From positions 31,174-95,173 of the forward strand of contig QRFJ01004251.1 of the NCBI GenBank assembly GCA_006176705.1: a stretch of 64,000 nt of DNA, written 5' to 3'. Both the position numbers and the translations under genes were made by a program. The stretch's first letter is position 1; the number at the start of each line of letters is the position of its first letter. This document shows positions 46,908 to 58,114 of this stretch, piece by piece. This DNA comes from Cocos nucifera. Its lineage: Eukaryota; Streptophyta; Magnoliopsida; Arecales; Arecaceae. The notes beneath the pieces were generated by a model. That model did no database searches. It had not been told where the DNA came from and worked only from the letters and a program-made list of their open reading frames with translations.

Positions 46908-48290
46908 GGTATGCTCGTTATTAAGTCTAACCTTACAATTTCTTCTACATCTAGTTGGGTGCTTGACTCTGGTTCTAGTGCTCATTTGTGCACTTCTATG
47001 CAGGGTCTTGAGGATAGCAGGAGGCTGAGGGATGGAGACATGATCCTACGCATCAGTAATAGAGCAAAAGTTACTGCAGTGGCGGTGGAAACATACCCTC
47101 TTCGATTATCATCTGGTTTAGACTTAGTTTTGAAAGACTGTTATTATGTGCCTGCAGCCAGCAGGAATTTGATTTCTGTTTCATGCTTAGCACTAGAAGG
47201 CTATGTGATTACCTTCTTTAAGGACCATTGTAACATTCTTTATGAAAGAAATAAAATTGCAAATGGTTTCCTTATTAACGGTCTTTATCAGCTACATATT
47301 GATGTATCTGTTCTAACTATCGAGCAAAATATGAATGCCAAATGACCTAGGGATAGTCTAAACGACAGGTATCTATGGCACCTGAGATTAGATTATATAG
47401 CAGAACATAGGATCAACAAATTGAAGAAAAATGGGCTATTGAGTTCGTTGACTTCCAAGTCATATCCAACTTATGAATCTTGTCTTCAAGGCAAAATGAC
47501 TAAACTCTCTTTTGTTGGACATGCGGAAAGGGCCACAGATCTCCTTGCCCCAGTACATACTAATGTGTGTAGCCCATTTGATGTGCCAGCTAGAGGCAAT
47601 TTTGTCTACTTCATTATCTTTACCGATGATCTGTCTAGATATGGGTATGTGTATCTTATGAGACACAAGTCTGAAGCTTTTGAAAAGTTCAAAGAATTCA
47701 GACATGAAGTAGAAAAACAAACTAGAAAAACCATTAAGGTTCTTCGATCAGATCGAGGAGGTGAATACCTTAGCCGAGAATTCCTAGACTATCTCAAGAA
47801 AAATGGTATAGTCTCTCAATGGACTCCACCAAGAATACCTCAACTCAATGGAGTTTCAGAACGGAAAAATCAGACTGTATTGAATATGGTCTGATCCGTG
47901 ATGAGCTTCACAGACCTCCTTGATTTTTTTTAGGGACACTCATTATTAACTTCAATTTATCTACTAAATAAAGTTCCCTCTAAAATCGTTCCTACCACAC
48001 CGTATGAGATATGGCACGATAAGAAACCAAGTCTGAGTCATCTCAGAATTTGGGGTTGTTCGGTCAAGTCAAAAAACAACAAGCGGACAAGTTAGAGTTT
48101 AGGTCCTTCAGAGCTCGATTCATAGGATATCCTAAAGAGTCATTAGGATACTATTTCTACATTCCAGAAGACCACAATGTGATTGTGAGTCGACATGCCA
48201 TCTTTCTTGAAAAATAGTTTATTCAAGATAGCAGCATTGGAAAGTAGATCGAGCTTGATGAGAAAGTCTCATAAGTACAACGAGCTAAGG
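46908..48290 (+). pseudogene. Protease and integrase, element C (catalytically degraded)
   Basis: The protease WVLDSGSSAHLC is intact. The zinc domain is damaged: the second His of HLRLGH is Tyr (HLRLDY) and the first Cys of CESC is Tyr. The first catalytic Asp of integrase is Asn (VHTNVCSPF, about 47560). The other Asp (RSDRGGEY) and Glu (SERKNQ) remain. Stops are TGA at about 47343, TGA at about 47892, a TAG near 47932 and the shared TAG at 48215-48217. This copy could not supply integrase even with its frame restored. Confidence 0.9.
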
Positions 48291-48295
48291 ACCAA

Positions 48296-50018
48296 TTGGA
48301 ACCAAATCAGGTTGAGCCAATAAGAACACTACCTCCTCCACCTCATAGATCGAAAAGAGTTTTCCATCTCCTTGAAAGATACTTAGGTATTATTTCAGAG
48401 GAAGTAGAGAAAATGTTCCTCGTAGGTAATGGTGCTCATGGTGATGATCCCAAAACCTATAATGAGATGATATCAGATATCAACTTCGAGAAATGGCTAG
48501 AGATAATGCAGTCAGAAATTGACTCGATGCACTCAAACCAAGTCTGGACCTTGGTAGATCCACCAGAAGGTATAGTACCTATTGGGTGTAAATGGATCTT
48601 CAAGAGAAAGATTGGTGCAGATGGAAATGTGGAGACATTCAAGGCTAGACTAGTGGCAAAAGGTTATAGTCAATGCAAAGGCATTGACTATCAGGATACC
48701 TTTTCCCCAGTGGCTATGCTAAAATCCATCCGCACATTGCTTGCCGTTGCAGCCTATTTTGATTATGAAATATGGCAAATGGATGTGAAAACGATGTTCT
48801 TGAATGGATATCTTGAGGAAGATATCTATATGGAAACAGCCGCTAGGTTTCACATCCAGTGATACTGATCACAAGGTTTGCAAGCTGCAAAGGTCCATAT
48901 ATGGACTTAAGCAAGCATCTCGGAGCTGGAACACTCATTTCAATGATGTGATCAAAAAGTTTGGTTTCATCAAAAATGAAGAAGAACCGTGTGTCTTCAA
49001 AAAGGTCAGTGGGAGCACTATTATCTTCCTCGTATTGTATGTGGATGACATCCTCCTTATTGGGAATGATATTCCTATGTTAACAACAGTCAAAATATGG
49101 TTGTCCAAGGAATTCTCCATGAAAGACCTAGGTGAAGCATCCTTTATTCTAGGAATTAAGGTCTATTGGGATAGACCGAATAGGATGCTAGGACTTTCAC
49201 AGAAGATGTACATAGAGGAAGTACTAAAGAGGTTTAGTATGGAAAACTCTAAGAGGGGATTAATATCCTTCAGACATGGTATTTATCTTTCCAAGAAGAT
49301 GCGCCCTAGCACACCTGAGGAAATAGATTGCAAGAGCAAGATCCCTTATGCTTCTGCAATAGGGAGTCTCATGTATGCCATGCTATGTACACGACCTGAT
49401 ATAGCCCATGCTGTGAGTGCCACAAGCAGATATTAGTCAAATCCAGGTGAAGAACATTGGACTTCTATGAAATGTATCCTTAAGTACTTAAGAAGAACTA
49501 AGGATATGATATTGGTCTTTGGTAACGGAGAACTCGAAGTCCAAGGACACATAGACTCGAATTTCATGTCCGATGTAGATGATCGAAAGTTGACATCTGA
49601 GAGTCTGTTTATGTGCAATGGTGGTGCTGTCAGCCGAAAGAGTTCCAAGCAAACTGTGATAATAGATTCCACCATGGAAGCAGAATATATTGCTGCATCA
49701 GAGGCTACGAAGGAAGCATTCTGGTACAAGAAGTTTGCTGCAGAAATCGAAGTAATGCCATCAGATGCCATTCCTCTATACTATGATAATAATGGCGCCA
49801 TAGCCCTTGCTAAGGAGTCGAGGTCTCATAAAAAATCCAAGCACATTGAGCGGCGATACCACCTCATCCGTGATTACCTCGAGAAGGGTTACGTCGAGAT
49901 CAAGAGTGTTGACTCCACAGATAATGTGGCAGACCTGCTTACAAAGCCGTTAGGCTAGCAGAAGATCGAAGCCCACCTTGAGAAGATGGGACTTAGACTT
50001 GTAGCCAATTGGCTTTAG
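48296..50018 (+). pseudogene. Reverse transcriptase and RNase H, element C (broken)
   Basis: RT is open over long stretches: CKWIFKRKIGADGNVE, ARLVAKGYSQ, QMDVKTMFLNGYLEED, YVDD at 49038-49049, WLSKEFSMKDLGEASF and SLMYAMLCTRPDI. One added A near 48834 (EDIYME-QP segment) shifts the frame. TAG at 49435-49437 stands where A has CAG (SRYQSN). RNase H shows MEAEYIAASEA, YYDNNGAIALAKE and LLTKPLG, then TAG where A has CAG, and ends NWL TAG at 50016-50018. It is the most complete RT of this family in the window. Confidence 0.92.
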
Positions 50019-50032
50019 GATAAGTGGGAGAT
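50019..50032 (+). promoter_or_regulatory. Polypurine tract of C
   Basis: ATAAGTGGGAGAT adjoins the 3' LTR. AAGTGGGAGATTG is the common plant copia form. Confidence 0.9.
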
Positions 50033-52303
50033 TGTTAGATATATATGCCCTAGAAGTCAGAATGGCTGACACTTGTAATACACTTCTAGGGGCAAAATTG
50101 TAATTTTGACTATTATCAATAAAATGGGTTATTTTCTATTACATATGTGTATTTAGTGTCTGTGATACATCCTTTGAGTTAATGGTAATGATAATTCATA
50201 TTTTCAAGAGTTGAAAATTTAAGACATGAATAATCATTATTAACTCATAAAATACTTTCGACCATAGGATCATCACAAGGATGGTGATTGATCTGGAAGG
50301 TTGGTGTATAATCACTTCTCTTTAGTAGATGAGTCTTGAGTCTACGGTGTGGAGACACTGGAGCGAGAGTATAGGTACTCATTAGAGAACGAGGGCACTA
50401 AGCGTGACCACCTCGAGTAGTCATTAGGAAGTCTACCTTCTCATCAATGACTGACTCGATGCTGCAGTGGTGTGTCTGGTTCTTTGACCTGAGATGCATC
50501 AATAGTTCACCTTGAGGGTGTTATAGTTTGACTACACCATAACTTGATCTCCTAGCTATCCGGAACCCTAAGGTGTATGTTAGCTATAGCATGTCCATTA
50601 TAGGAACTGGATTGCATCAAGAAGGAATCTATCTACCTCGGTGGTAAAAGAGCAGCCCTATGATGATCATGAGAATCAAGTCCAAAAGTCCATGGCCATG
50701 ATAGAGTGAAATAATAGAAAGAGTTTCTATTTAGGTTTTTACATCGGACTTGAATCGAATGATTACATCATATGATAGAGACTAGGGTTTGACGAGTTCA
50801 CCTAAATCCTAATCTGATCGGGGCTCAAAATAGAAGAACTTAATCACACAGGTAGTTGCACTAAAAGGTTCGCATTTAGCTCTGATGGGTTGCCACCATA
50901 TACTGTTAGGTGTCACTGGTGGATTTTGAGAGCAATTAGAATGATTTAGATGATCGATCATTCTAGCTGTTCGAGTCAGAAGAGTTCTGATCCATCGAAA
51001 GGAGTTTCGATGATGTCGATGATAGAGATCATGATATATCCCATTACCATACAGAACTGAATCTAACTGGGTCACACAAACAAGGGTTTGAATCTAGTGA
51101 TCATCAATTGAACTAATCTAGTTCAATTGATCTGAATAAGATTCAATTAGATTCAAGGAAATCATGCTAGCACTCGATTGAACCTAACATTCTTCTTTTA
51201 CTATTATAAATAGTTGTCCCAACTAAGCCAAAGGAGTTTGTGCTTGATCAGAGGCCTTCACTTGTTCTGACTAGAGCCTGTCCAAGTCAGAAAAGGGTTA
51301 TCTTATTTTGTAAGACAATACCTACCATTTTTGGTCACCTGCCATTTCTCATCCTTTGACTTTGATCAAAAGTTGACCTTTGACTGATCAAATGTTGACC
51401 ATTGATACTTTGACTTCTGTCCACATGTCACACACCTATTAGAGAGCTGGTGGGGGCTTGTCTCTCTACCAGAATCTGACAAGGAGGAGGGCGCACGCCA
51501 CCCTTGGCGTGTGCCCAAGCTAGAGGCACCCAGGAGTCCCTATTGGACAGGGACTCCATCTCCTTTTTGGATTTCGATTAGACTTCTCCTCGAACCAAGT
51601 TTGACTGGTCTTAGGCACCATCTATGGAGGAATCCAAGGGACTCTATTCCCACCAATCAGATTTAGATCTGATTTCACAAAGGGTTGTGATTGGTTGGGA
51701 AGAAGAGGAGTTGGATCACTCATAGTCTATAAATAAGATCCTGCGCCCTACTCAAAAGGTAATTGAAAATTTCCATACCCCAAGGTTGTCTCTCCTCTCC
51801 TCCTCCATGCCAAGTCCATCTTCTCCCTCTCCTCTCCATGTCTAAAGGAGTTTGGGATCCAAGTTGGTGCAATCCAGATGAGAGAAAGGTGATAGAAAGC
51901 TAGAAGGCTGCACTGCTGCAAAGGACAACTGCTGATCTTCGAAAGGTGTTTTGAAGATCCTCCAAATTAGATTCAGATCTGATTTTTGGAGAAAATGATA
52001 GAGAAGAAGTGGATCTCTAGATCCAGTCTGAGTGGATACCGATAGAGGCCAGGCACTTGCGTGGCTAGATCCAGAACCTTCCGTCGCTTATAGGATCATC
52101 AACGGATAATCGGATTATCCTACATCAAGGTAAATTAAATTTAGTTTAATTTATCTAAATTTATTTTAATTATTAAATAATAAGAATCAAATCTAAAACA
52201 TCTCAGATCTGATTTGGATCAAAGAGAAAAATTTTTGAAATATATCTTTTGATCCGATCAGATCTGAACGAACCTGGTCTGAAAAATCAGGATTCTCCCT
52301 TCA
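50033..52303 (+). repeat. 3' LTR of element C
   Basis: 2271 bp ending CTCCCTTCA, then TSD GTCTC. It has five TTGAC[CT] sites near 51354-51418 and TATAAATA at 51728-51735. Confidence 0.92.
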
Positions 52304-54067
52304 GTCTCGATGACCTAGAACTCTATGGTTAAGAATCCCACTAGACTGAAATTCTATGACCAAGAGTTTCACTGGACTGAAACTCTGATTTTACTTGTCT
52401 GGGACTGTCTGATCAAGAGTCCCACTGATTTGGGACTCTTCAAGATTTTCATGTAGATGGGACTCTATTGCTCAGACACCCACCTAATTGGAACTTTATG
52501 TTTGTTAGAGAATTAATTAGTAGTTTGATTGCTGATTAGCTTAATTTGATTGAGTGATGAGGATTTGATCAAATCTGATCAAATTAAATTTGATTGGATT
52601 TGATCCGATTAGATTATGTGATGACCTAATCGCTATGGAAGATTCGACCTTGATTTGATCAGGGACTAGACCTAATTAATTTTAATTTGATTAAAAATTT
52701 ATTGAATTGGGTTAAGCCTAATTTAGTTGGATTTAACCTGATCTAATTAGGTCTAGATTAATTGATTTTGTAGAAATCAATTTGGGCCAAGTCAAATAAA
52801 ATTTGAATTTTAACTCTCTCATGCGCCCATCCCTTTGACTTTTCCACACTCTTTTTCCCATGCACACTTTGATTTTTTCATGAAGTTATTCCATGCTTAA
52901 GAAGGTATTTGTGCGCCATTTGATCAGGTCTTGGTGTTTGAAAGTGAATAGGATTGTAGCTTGAATTTTGAATTCAAGCAAACCTCTCTAACTTACATTC
53001 TTATCTTCTCCCTCCGCCACCCTATTTTTGTTAGCACTTTTAATTAGATTAAAGGTCGGTGTGTGCACCAGAATCCTTTTGTGTGTTAATGACCTTTTCA
53101 AATGTTAGAAAGGATTTAAATTTTATCTTGAATTTTGAATTCAAGATAATTGGTTATTGGTTGGAACAAATTGAACGACTCTCTCTTATCCTTTGCATGC
53201 GGTATTCCCACTTTTTTCATGCCAATTCAAATGGGATTTTTTTTGGTGTATAAGAGAAGAGTGTGTTGCAACGTGAGGGGTTTTTGAGAGAGAGAAAATT
53301 AGAGAAGGGGGGCTTGTCTTATGCATGGAAGGGTCAAGAGTGGTTCCTGCGCCAAATTTCTTTTCTCACATCCTTCTTCATTTTATTTCTCTTTGGATGC
53401 CCATTCAAATTATTTTTGGGAGTAGGTGTATGGTAGATAGTAGGTGAAAATTTATTTTATGAGAAAATTCCAAAGAGAGAGGGCATGAGAGGGTTTCTGG
53501 ACGTCAGGATTTTTTGGATGTATGAAACCCTAATATTAGGTTTCTGGGTTCAATTGGAGAGATAGAGTACTGTGAGTGTCCGATCACCATCAATTTTTAG
53601 ACACCATCTTTTCATCCTCCATACTACACCATTTGATCTTCTGGAGCATTCGAGAGATCAAGAGAAAGGCGATCAATTGGATCGATCAAGATCAGCCATC
53701 AAAGGTTCTGATGAGGAGCTAGCACTCTAGTGGAGCTAGTCGGGATCAGGTGCTCCATGTGGACCAACCATAGAGGTCGGATGAGTATGTGGCTATAGCA
53801 CAATACTAAAGCTTCTTTCAATAGATTCAAATCATGGAGATTAGCTACCTATGCACAGATATCGAGTTCTGAACTCGTATTGATCAGCAAATATGATTTG
53901 CTATCAATTATATTTAAATTTTAAATTGCATATTAGTATGTCTAAATCTTGAGTAGGATTTTATTGATTAGATCGATGCATATAGTAATTTAATTTTAGC
54001 TTTTGCTACTATAAAATTTTAAAAAAGTTTTGAATTGCATGCTATAAATCCTGCTCGATTTTCATCA

Positions 54068-54980
54068 TTTTCTTTATCTGATTTCTCTTAATCTCATTCT
54101 TAGGATACTGAAATTTACTAAATTTATCATCTTTAATGATTGACACTTCACTTGATGAGCAACTTGACATTCCAAACCTTTCTAGCATCCTAGTAATATA
54201 ATTCTTCTGAGATAAACCAAGTAATCTCTTATTTCTATTATGATAGATTTCTATACAAAGAACATAAGAAGCATCTTTTAAATCTTTCATGTCAAAATGC
54301 TCGAAAAAAAAACTTTTAGTTTCATACAAGAGGCCCAAATCATTGCTGGCTAGAGAGAGATCATCCATATATAGTATCAAAAATATAAACTTACTTCCAT
54401 TCACCTTTTGATATATACATTGATCAATAATATTTTTCTTAAATCTTAAAGAAACAATGACATGATTAAACTTTAAATACCATTTTTGGAAAGCTTATTT
54501 AAGACTATATATAGATTTTTTAATTTACATACTAGTTTTTTATTTTCTTGCACTAAAAATTCTTTAAGCTATTTCGTATATACCTCTTTCTTTAAATTTT
54601 CATTCAAGAATGCTGTCTTGACATCCATTTGATATGGCTCTAAATTAAAATAAGCTACTGATGCCATAACGATTCTGAATGAATCCTTTCCAAAAATAGA
54701 AAAAAATATTTCATGATATTCAATGCCTTTCTTTTGAATGAATCTTTTTATTACAAGTTTAGCTTTATATCTCTCGATATTATCTTTGAAATCCTATTTG
54801 ATCTTAAAAATTCATTTACAACCTACAGGCTTAAATTTTTTAGATAATTCGACAAGTTCTCAGACTTGATTTTTATTCATGAATTCCATCTCATCTTTCA
54901 TGTCATTTAACTAAAGTTTAGAATCATTGCTTTTTATGGCATCCTTAAATGAAACTGGATCATTCTTTATTCCAATATCA
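54068..54980 (-). pseudogene. Reverse transcriptase, element E (broken)
   Basis: The minus strand reads KFKPVGCKWIFKIK, KRFIQKKGIEYHEIF, EPYQMDVKTAFLNENLKKEV, then the open stretch 54404-54042 with YMDD at 54360-54371, HFDMKDLKDASYVL, LLGLSQKNYITRMLERFG and YPKNEIKRNQIK. The YMDD active site is kept. Stops are scattered in the first half. It joins RNase H at 33993 once D is removed. An intact version would make cDNA from element RNA. Confidence 0.88.
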
Positions 54981-55329
54981 TAATCATATTTTTATAAGTA
55001 TATAATATAATTATTTGAAATAGCCGATCTTCTAATTTTAGTAGATCTCCATAATATTTTAGATTTAGTATCATTATTATGATTATTTTCAATTAGGTCA
55101 GGTTCATTGACAGTCTATTCAGGAAGTAGTGTATCAATCATCTATTGATGTTCCATAATTTTAGGTTGAGCAGGCTTAAATGGAATATCTCTAGATGTTA
55201 CTATAGTAGAAAGAGATTCTCTTATTTCCTATAACATCACATTACATGGTGTACCACTTTCACTATTTTCATCATTCTCAATGAACTTAGTAGTTCTAGT
55301 TTCAACAATTCTAGTGGTGTGTGATGGAC
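54981..55329 (-). pseudogene. Integrase-RT linker, element E
   Basis: Degenerate, hydrophilic, with Asp/Glu/Ser-rich codons. Expected position of the variable linker in copia pol; no motif. Confidence 0.5.
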
Positions 55330-56107
55330 AATAAAATCTAAAATCCTTTAACTTTTCTGGATATCCTATAAAATAATAACTAACAGTTCTGGAATCCAAT
55401 TTCTTTTCTTATGGATTATATAATCGAGCCTTTATAGGACAACTCCAAATATGTAAATATTCTAAGCTTAGTTTCCTATCCATCCATAACTCAAAAAGAG
55501 TTTTAGAAATGACCTTACTAGGTATTCGATTTAGGATATACATAGCAGTTTTTAAGATTTCTATCCATAAATTTAAGGATAATGAGAATTTACTAACCAT
55601 ACTCCTCACCATGTCCATCAAGGTGCAATTATGCCTTTCAGTCATACCATTTTGTTGGAAATTTTCTGGTATAGTATACTATGCTATAATGCCATGTTGT
55701 TTAAGAAATTTAGCAAAAGATCTAGGATTATGGTCAGATTCATCATATCTACCATAGTATTCACCATCCCTATCAGATCTCAAAACTTTAATTTTCTTAT
55801 CTAACTAATTTTTGACTTCAATTTGATATACCTTAAAGAGTTCTAAAGCTTTAGACTTTTCATGTAACAGGAAAACATAAACATAATATGAGAAATCATC
55901 AATAAAGATGATAAAATACTTTTGCCCTTCAAAATAAGGTGTAAAATAGCTACAAATTTCAGCATGCACCAATTCTAAGAGTCTGTGACTTCTAGTGGCA
56001 TGCTTTTCATAATTTTTAATTTATTTTTCTTTAATGTAATTGATGCACATACCAAAATCACTAAAATCAAGATTTGATAAAACACCTTCCTTAACCAATC
56101 TAATGAT
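55330..56107 (-). pseudogene. Integrase, element E (broken, N-terminus cut by element I)
   Basis: From 56107 the minus strand reads RLVKEGVLSNLDFSDFG and CINYIKEK (zinc-domain end), LLELVHAEICSYF (first Asp position reads Glu), FIDDFSYYVYVFLLHEKSKA, SDRDGEYYG and ERHNCTLMDMVRSMVS. Then YILNRIPSKV, typical of copia integrase, at 55645-55409. The DDE set therefore reads E, D, E, with the first residue changed. Stops interrupt it. Everything upstream (protease, gag, 5' LTR) is displaced past element I/J. Confidence 0.85.
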
Positions 56108-57718
56108 TGATAAGCATCATAAATTCACCAATAAAAGTATTAATTTATTAATTAATTTATATTAATTTTTAAGAATTATTAATCAATTTATATATAATTT
56201 TTGAAAAAATTATATTTTTATTAATTAAAAATTAATTAAAAAATAATAAAAAAAATAATAAAAATTAAAAAATAAAATTTTATTATCAATGAAAAGAGCT
56301 CATTTTTATGATCACAACGAAATAAATTTCAAGTAAAACGAAGCTAAAACGGAAAAAATATGAATTTTTAAAGATATAAAATAAATAAAAATTAAATAAA
56401 AAAAGAAAATGGCTCAGCCGGCTCCACAAGTCGAGCCACCAAGCCAAGCCGAGCCACAAAGCCAAGCCAAGCCATCAAAGCCGACTCAGCCGTTGAAGCC
56501 ATCAGTCGGTCCATGATCCAGGCGTGGACCGCCAACTCAGCAAAATCCGACAAATCAGAGCTTGCCACGTGGTGGACCTAGACCCCTAAAGAGTCTACAG
56601 AAATTTATCGCGGCTCACAAGGGTAATTTAGTCTTTTCACTCAGCAATAGAAGAGCTGATTGGTTGCGGTGTGCGGTGCAATCGGTCCATGCGGTCCATG
56701 GGAACAGTGATTGCGCGATCGGACGAATGTGGTTGTTTGCGGTCAGGATCGGACGGCTGTGGTTACTTCCGAATTTGATTCAGCTGCAGACATCATGCGG
56801 ATCACCATCGGATGGCAGCGCTCGATCCAGGCGACGATCCGATGGTCTAGAAAGCTCCCGACGGCAATCAAACTCTCAGGCGCATGATTTACGACCAGAT
56901 TTCCTCCATCAAGTGCGATCCAACGGCCAGAATTTAATCCGACCTGATCTGAGCTGATCTGCATTCGATTTTGATGATTTTTGGACCGTTGGATTTTTGT
57001 TGAATGGCTGGATTTTATCAGATTTATCAGAGACATATCAAAGCTATTTTGATTCAAATTTTACTCGAATTCTTTTATATTTTGCCATTAGTCTGACATT
57101 GCCTTCAGAAATAAAGATCCAGCCCTCCTAGCTCTATAAAAAGGACCCCAGGCCATCAGAAATCAACATCTCTGATCAAGATGAAGCTATGGTACAGGAC
57201 GAAGCCAGGCTATGGGTTAAAGGCTGCTTTGAAGCAACGGGTGCCGAGAAGAAGAGCCAGGCTTCTACACCATCTTTCTGCCAATACCGATCCAAGATCA
57301 GAGATCAGGCTATTTTATTCTTTTTAAATTCTATGTATTTAAATTTTAAAATTTTAATTAATAAAAATTTTATTTTTTGCACTTTAATTTTTTACTTTTT
57401 ATTTTTATTGTAATTTAATTTATAAACTTTAAATTATTGCTTTGCAAGTAGATGCTAAGATCTAACTAGTAGATCTTAGTACCAAGTTTAAATTCCTGCA
57501 CCTTTTAATTTTCGCTTTTTATTTTCTGCCTTCACTTTTGATTCCAAAACTCTTTTTTTTTTCTTTTTCTTTTAAAAATCAAAGATTTCAAATCTAAAAT
57601 ACTACCTTCCCTATGGATTCGACCCGACTCACTGCTATCTACGAATTTTCAATGATTTTAAGAAGTCGGATTAAACTGAGAAACATGGTGTCTTAACGAC
57701 AACATCGCGTTCCTATCA
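56108..57718 (+). repeat. 5' LTR of element I
   Basis: 1611 bp, TGATAAGCATC...TTCCTATCA; reverse complement of the B and J LTRs. The frames at 56562-57057 are shadows in this GC-richer part. Confidence 0.88.
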
Positions 57719-57724
57719 AGTTTT

Positions 57725-57742
57725 TGGCGCCATTACCGGGGA
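57725..57742 (+). promoter_or_regulatory. Primer binding site of I (tRNA-Asp type)
   Basis: TGGCGCCATTACCGGGGA, six bases after the LTR end. Confidence 0.85.
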
Positions 57743-57927
57743 AGAAACGGACATTAAATTTTTGATCTCTTTAATTTTTCTATAAATGAATTATAAATAA
57801 AATTTTTACTTTCTTATAAATATTGCTTGCTAATTTTTTTTATTATTTTATAGAAAAAGAGATTAAAGAACAAAAAGAATCAGAAGTTTTGCTTGGTGAG
57901 ATCAATTCTATCCCTAGTACTTTTTCC

Positions 57928-57959
<32 letters not shown>

Positions 57960-58114
57960 AAATTAATTTAAAAAAATATTCATTTAAACCTAATTAAAAG
58001 CCTCATGATAAGATTACAAACCCTAACTGTTTAGTGCATGCATCATATAAGTTTTATTTTTACTTTTATTTTTATTTTTATTTTTATTTTTATTTTTTTG
58101 GTGATTGTTGGAAG
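57743..58114 (+). other. Leader of element I, truncated
   Basis: Aligns in reverse complement with leaders of B and J. Stops at GTGATTGTTGGAAG, where B and J continue into GGTAAGG-like sequence. Confidence 0.75.

Larger units (their letters stand above)
34929..52303 (+). mobile_element. Copia element C (same family as A), TSD GTCTC, with nested B
   Basis: LTRs 34929-37197 and 50033-52303, primer site at 37200, leader split by B, and one gag-pol body 46073-50018. Flanks 34924-34928 and 52304-52308 are both GTCTC. Without B it is about 10.4 kb. It provides the reference body for element A. Confidence 0.92.
33994..54067 (+). repeat. Solo LTR D (~2.7 kb) split by element C
   Basis: The left part 33994-34928 starts TGAGAATTGTATCC. 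The right part 52304-54067 ends GATTTTCATCA. GTCTC at 34924-34928 and 52304-52308 is the TSD of C. There is no internal region, primer site or second LTR, so it is a solo LTR inserted in RT of E. Plus orientation follows from the similarity of its end to the A/C LTR ends. A clear TSD of D itself was not found with TG/CA borders. ATCCT occurs at 33987-33991 and 54048-54052 and is an alternative border. The segment at 52310-52500 contains irregular GGGACTCT repeats. Confidence 0.6.
32386..56107 (-). mobile_element. Copia element E (minus strand), 3' two-thirds, with nested D, C and B
   Basis: Reading the minus strand: integrase (56107-55330), RT (about 54980-54068), RNase H (33993-33316), polypurine tract (32833-32819), 3' LTR (32818-32386). 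RT and RNase H are one frame-adjacent unit, with RT ending near KNEIKRNQIK and RNase H beginning near DISYASTV, separated only by D. The 5' end (gag, 5' LTR) is cut off by element I at 56108 and would lie past the window. Confidence 0.82.
56108..58114 (+). mobile_element. Athila-like element I (plus strand), 5' end only, cut by element J
   Basis: 5' LTR (56108-57718), primer site and ~370 bases of leader, ending at 58114 where J begins. It is the same family as B and J in the opposite orientation. The bases before it (ATGAT, 56103-56107) should recur at its far end if the copy is complete. Confidence 0.82.

Noticed and set aside
52304..53990. Possible cellular gene between element C and element E
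   Set aside because: Only short chance frames (for example 53059-53253). The sequence is explained as the right part of LTR D.
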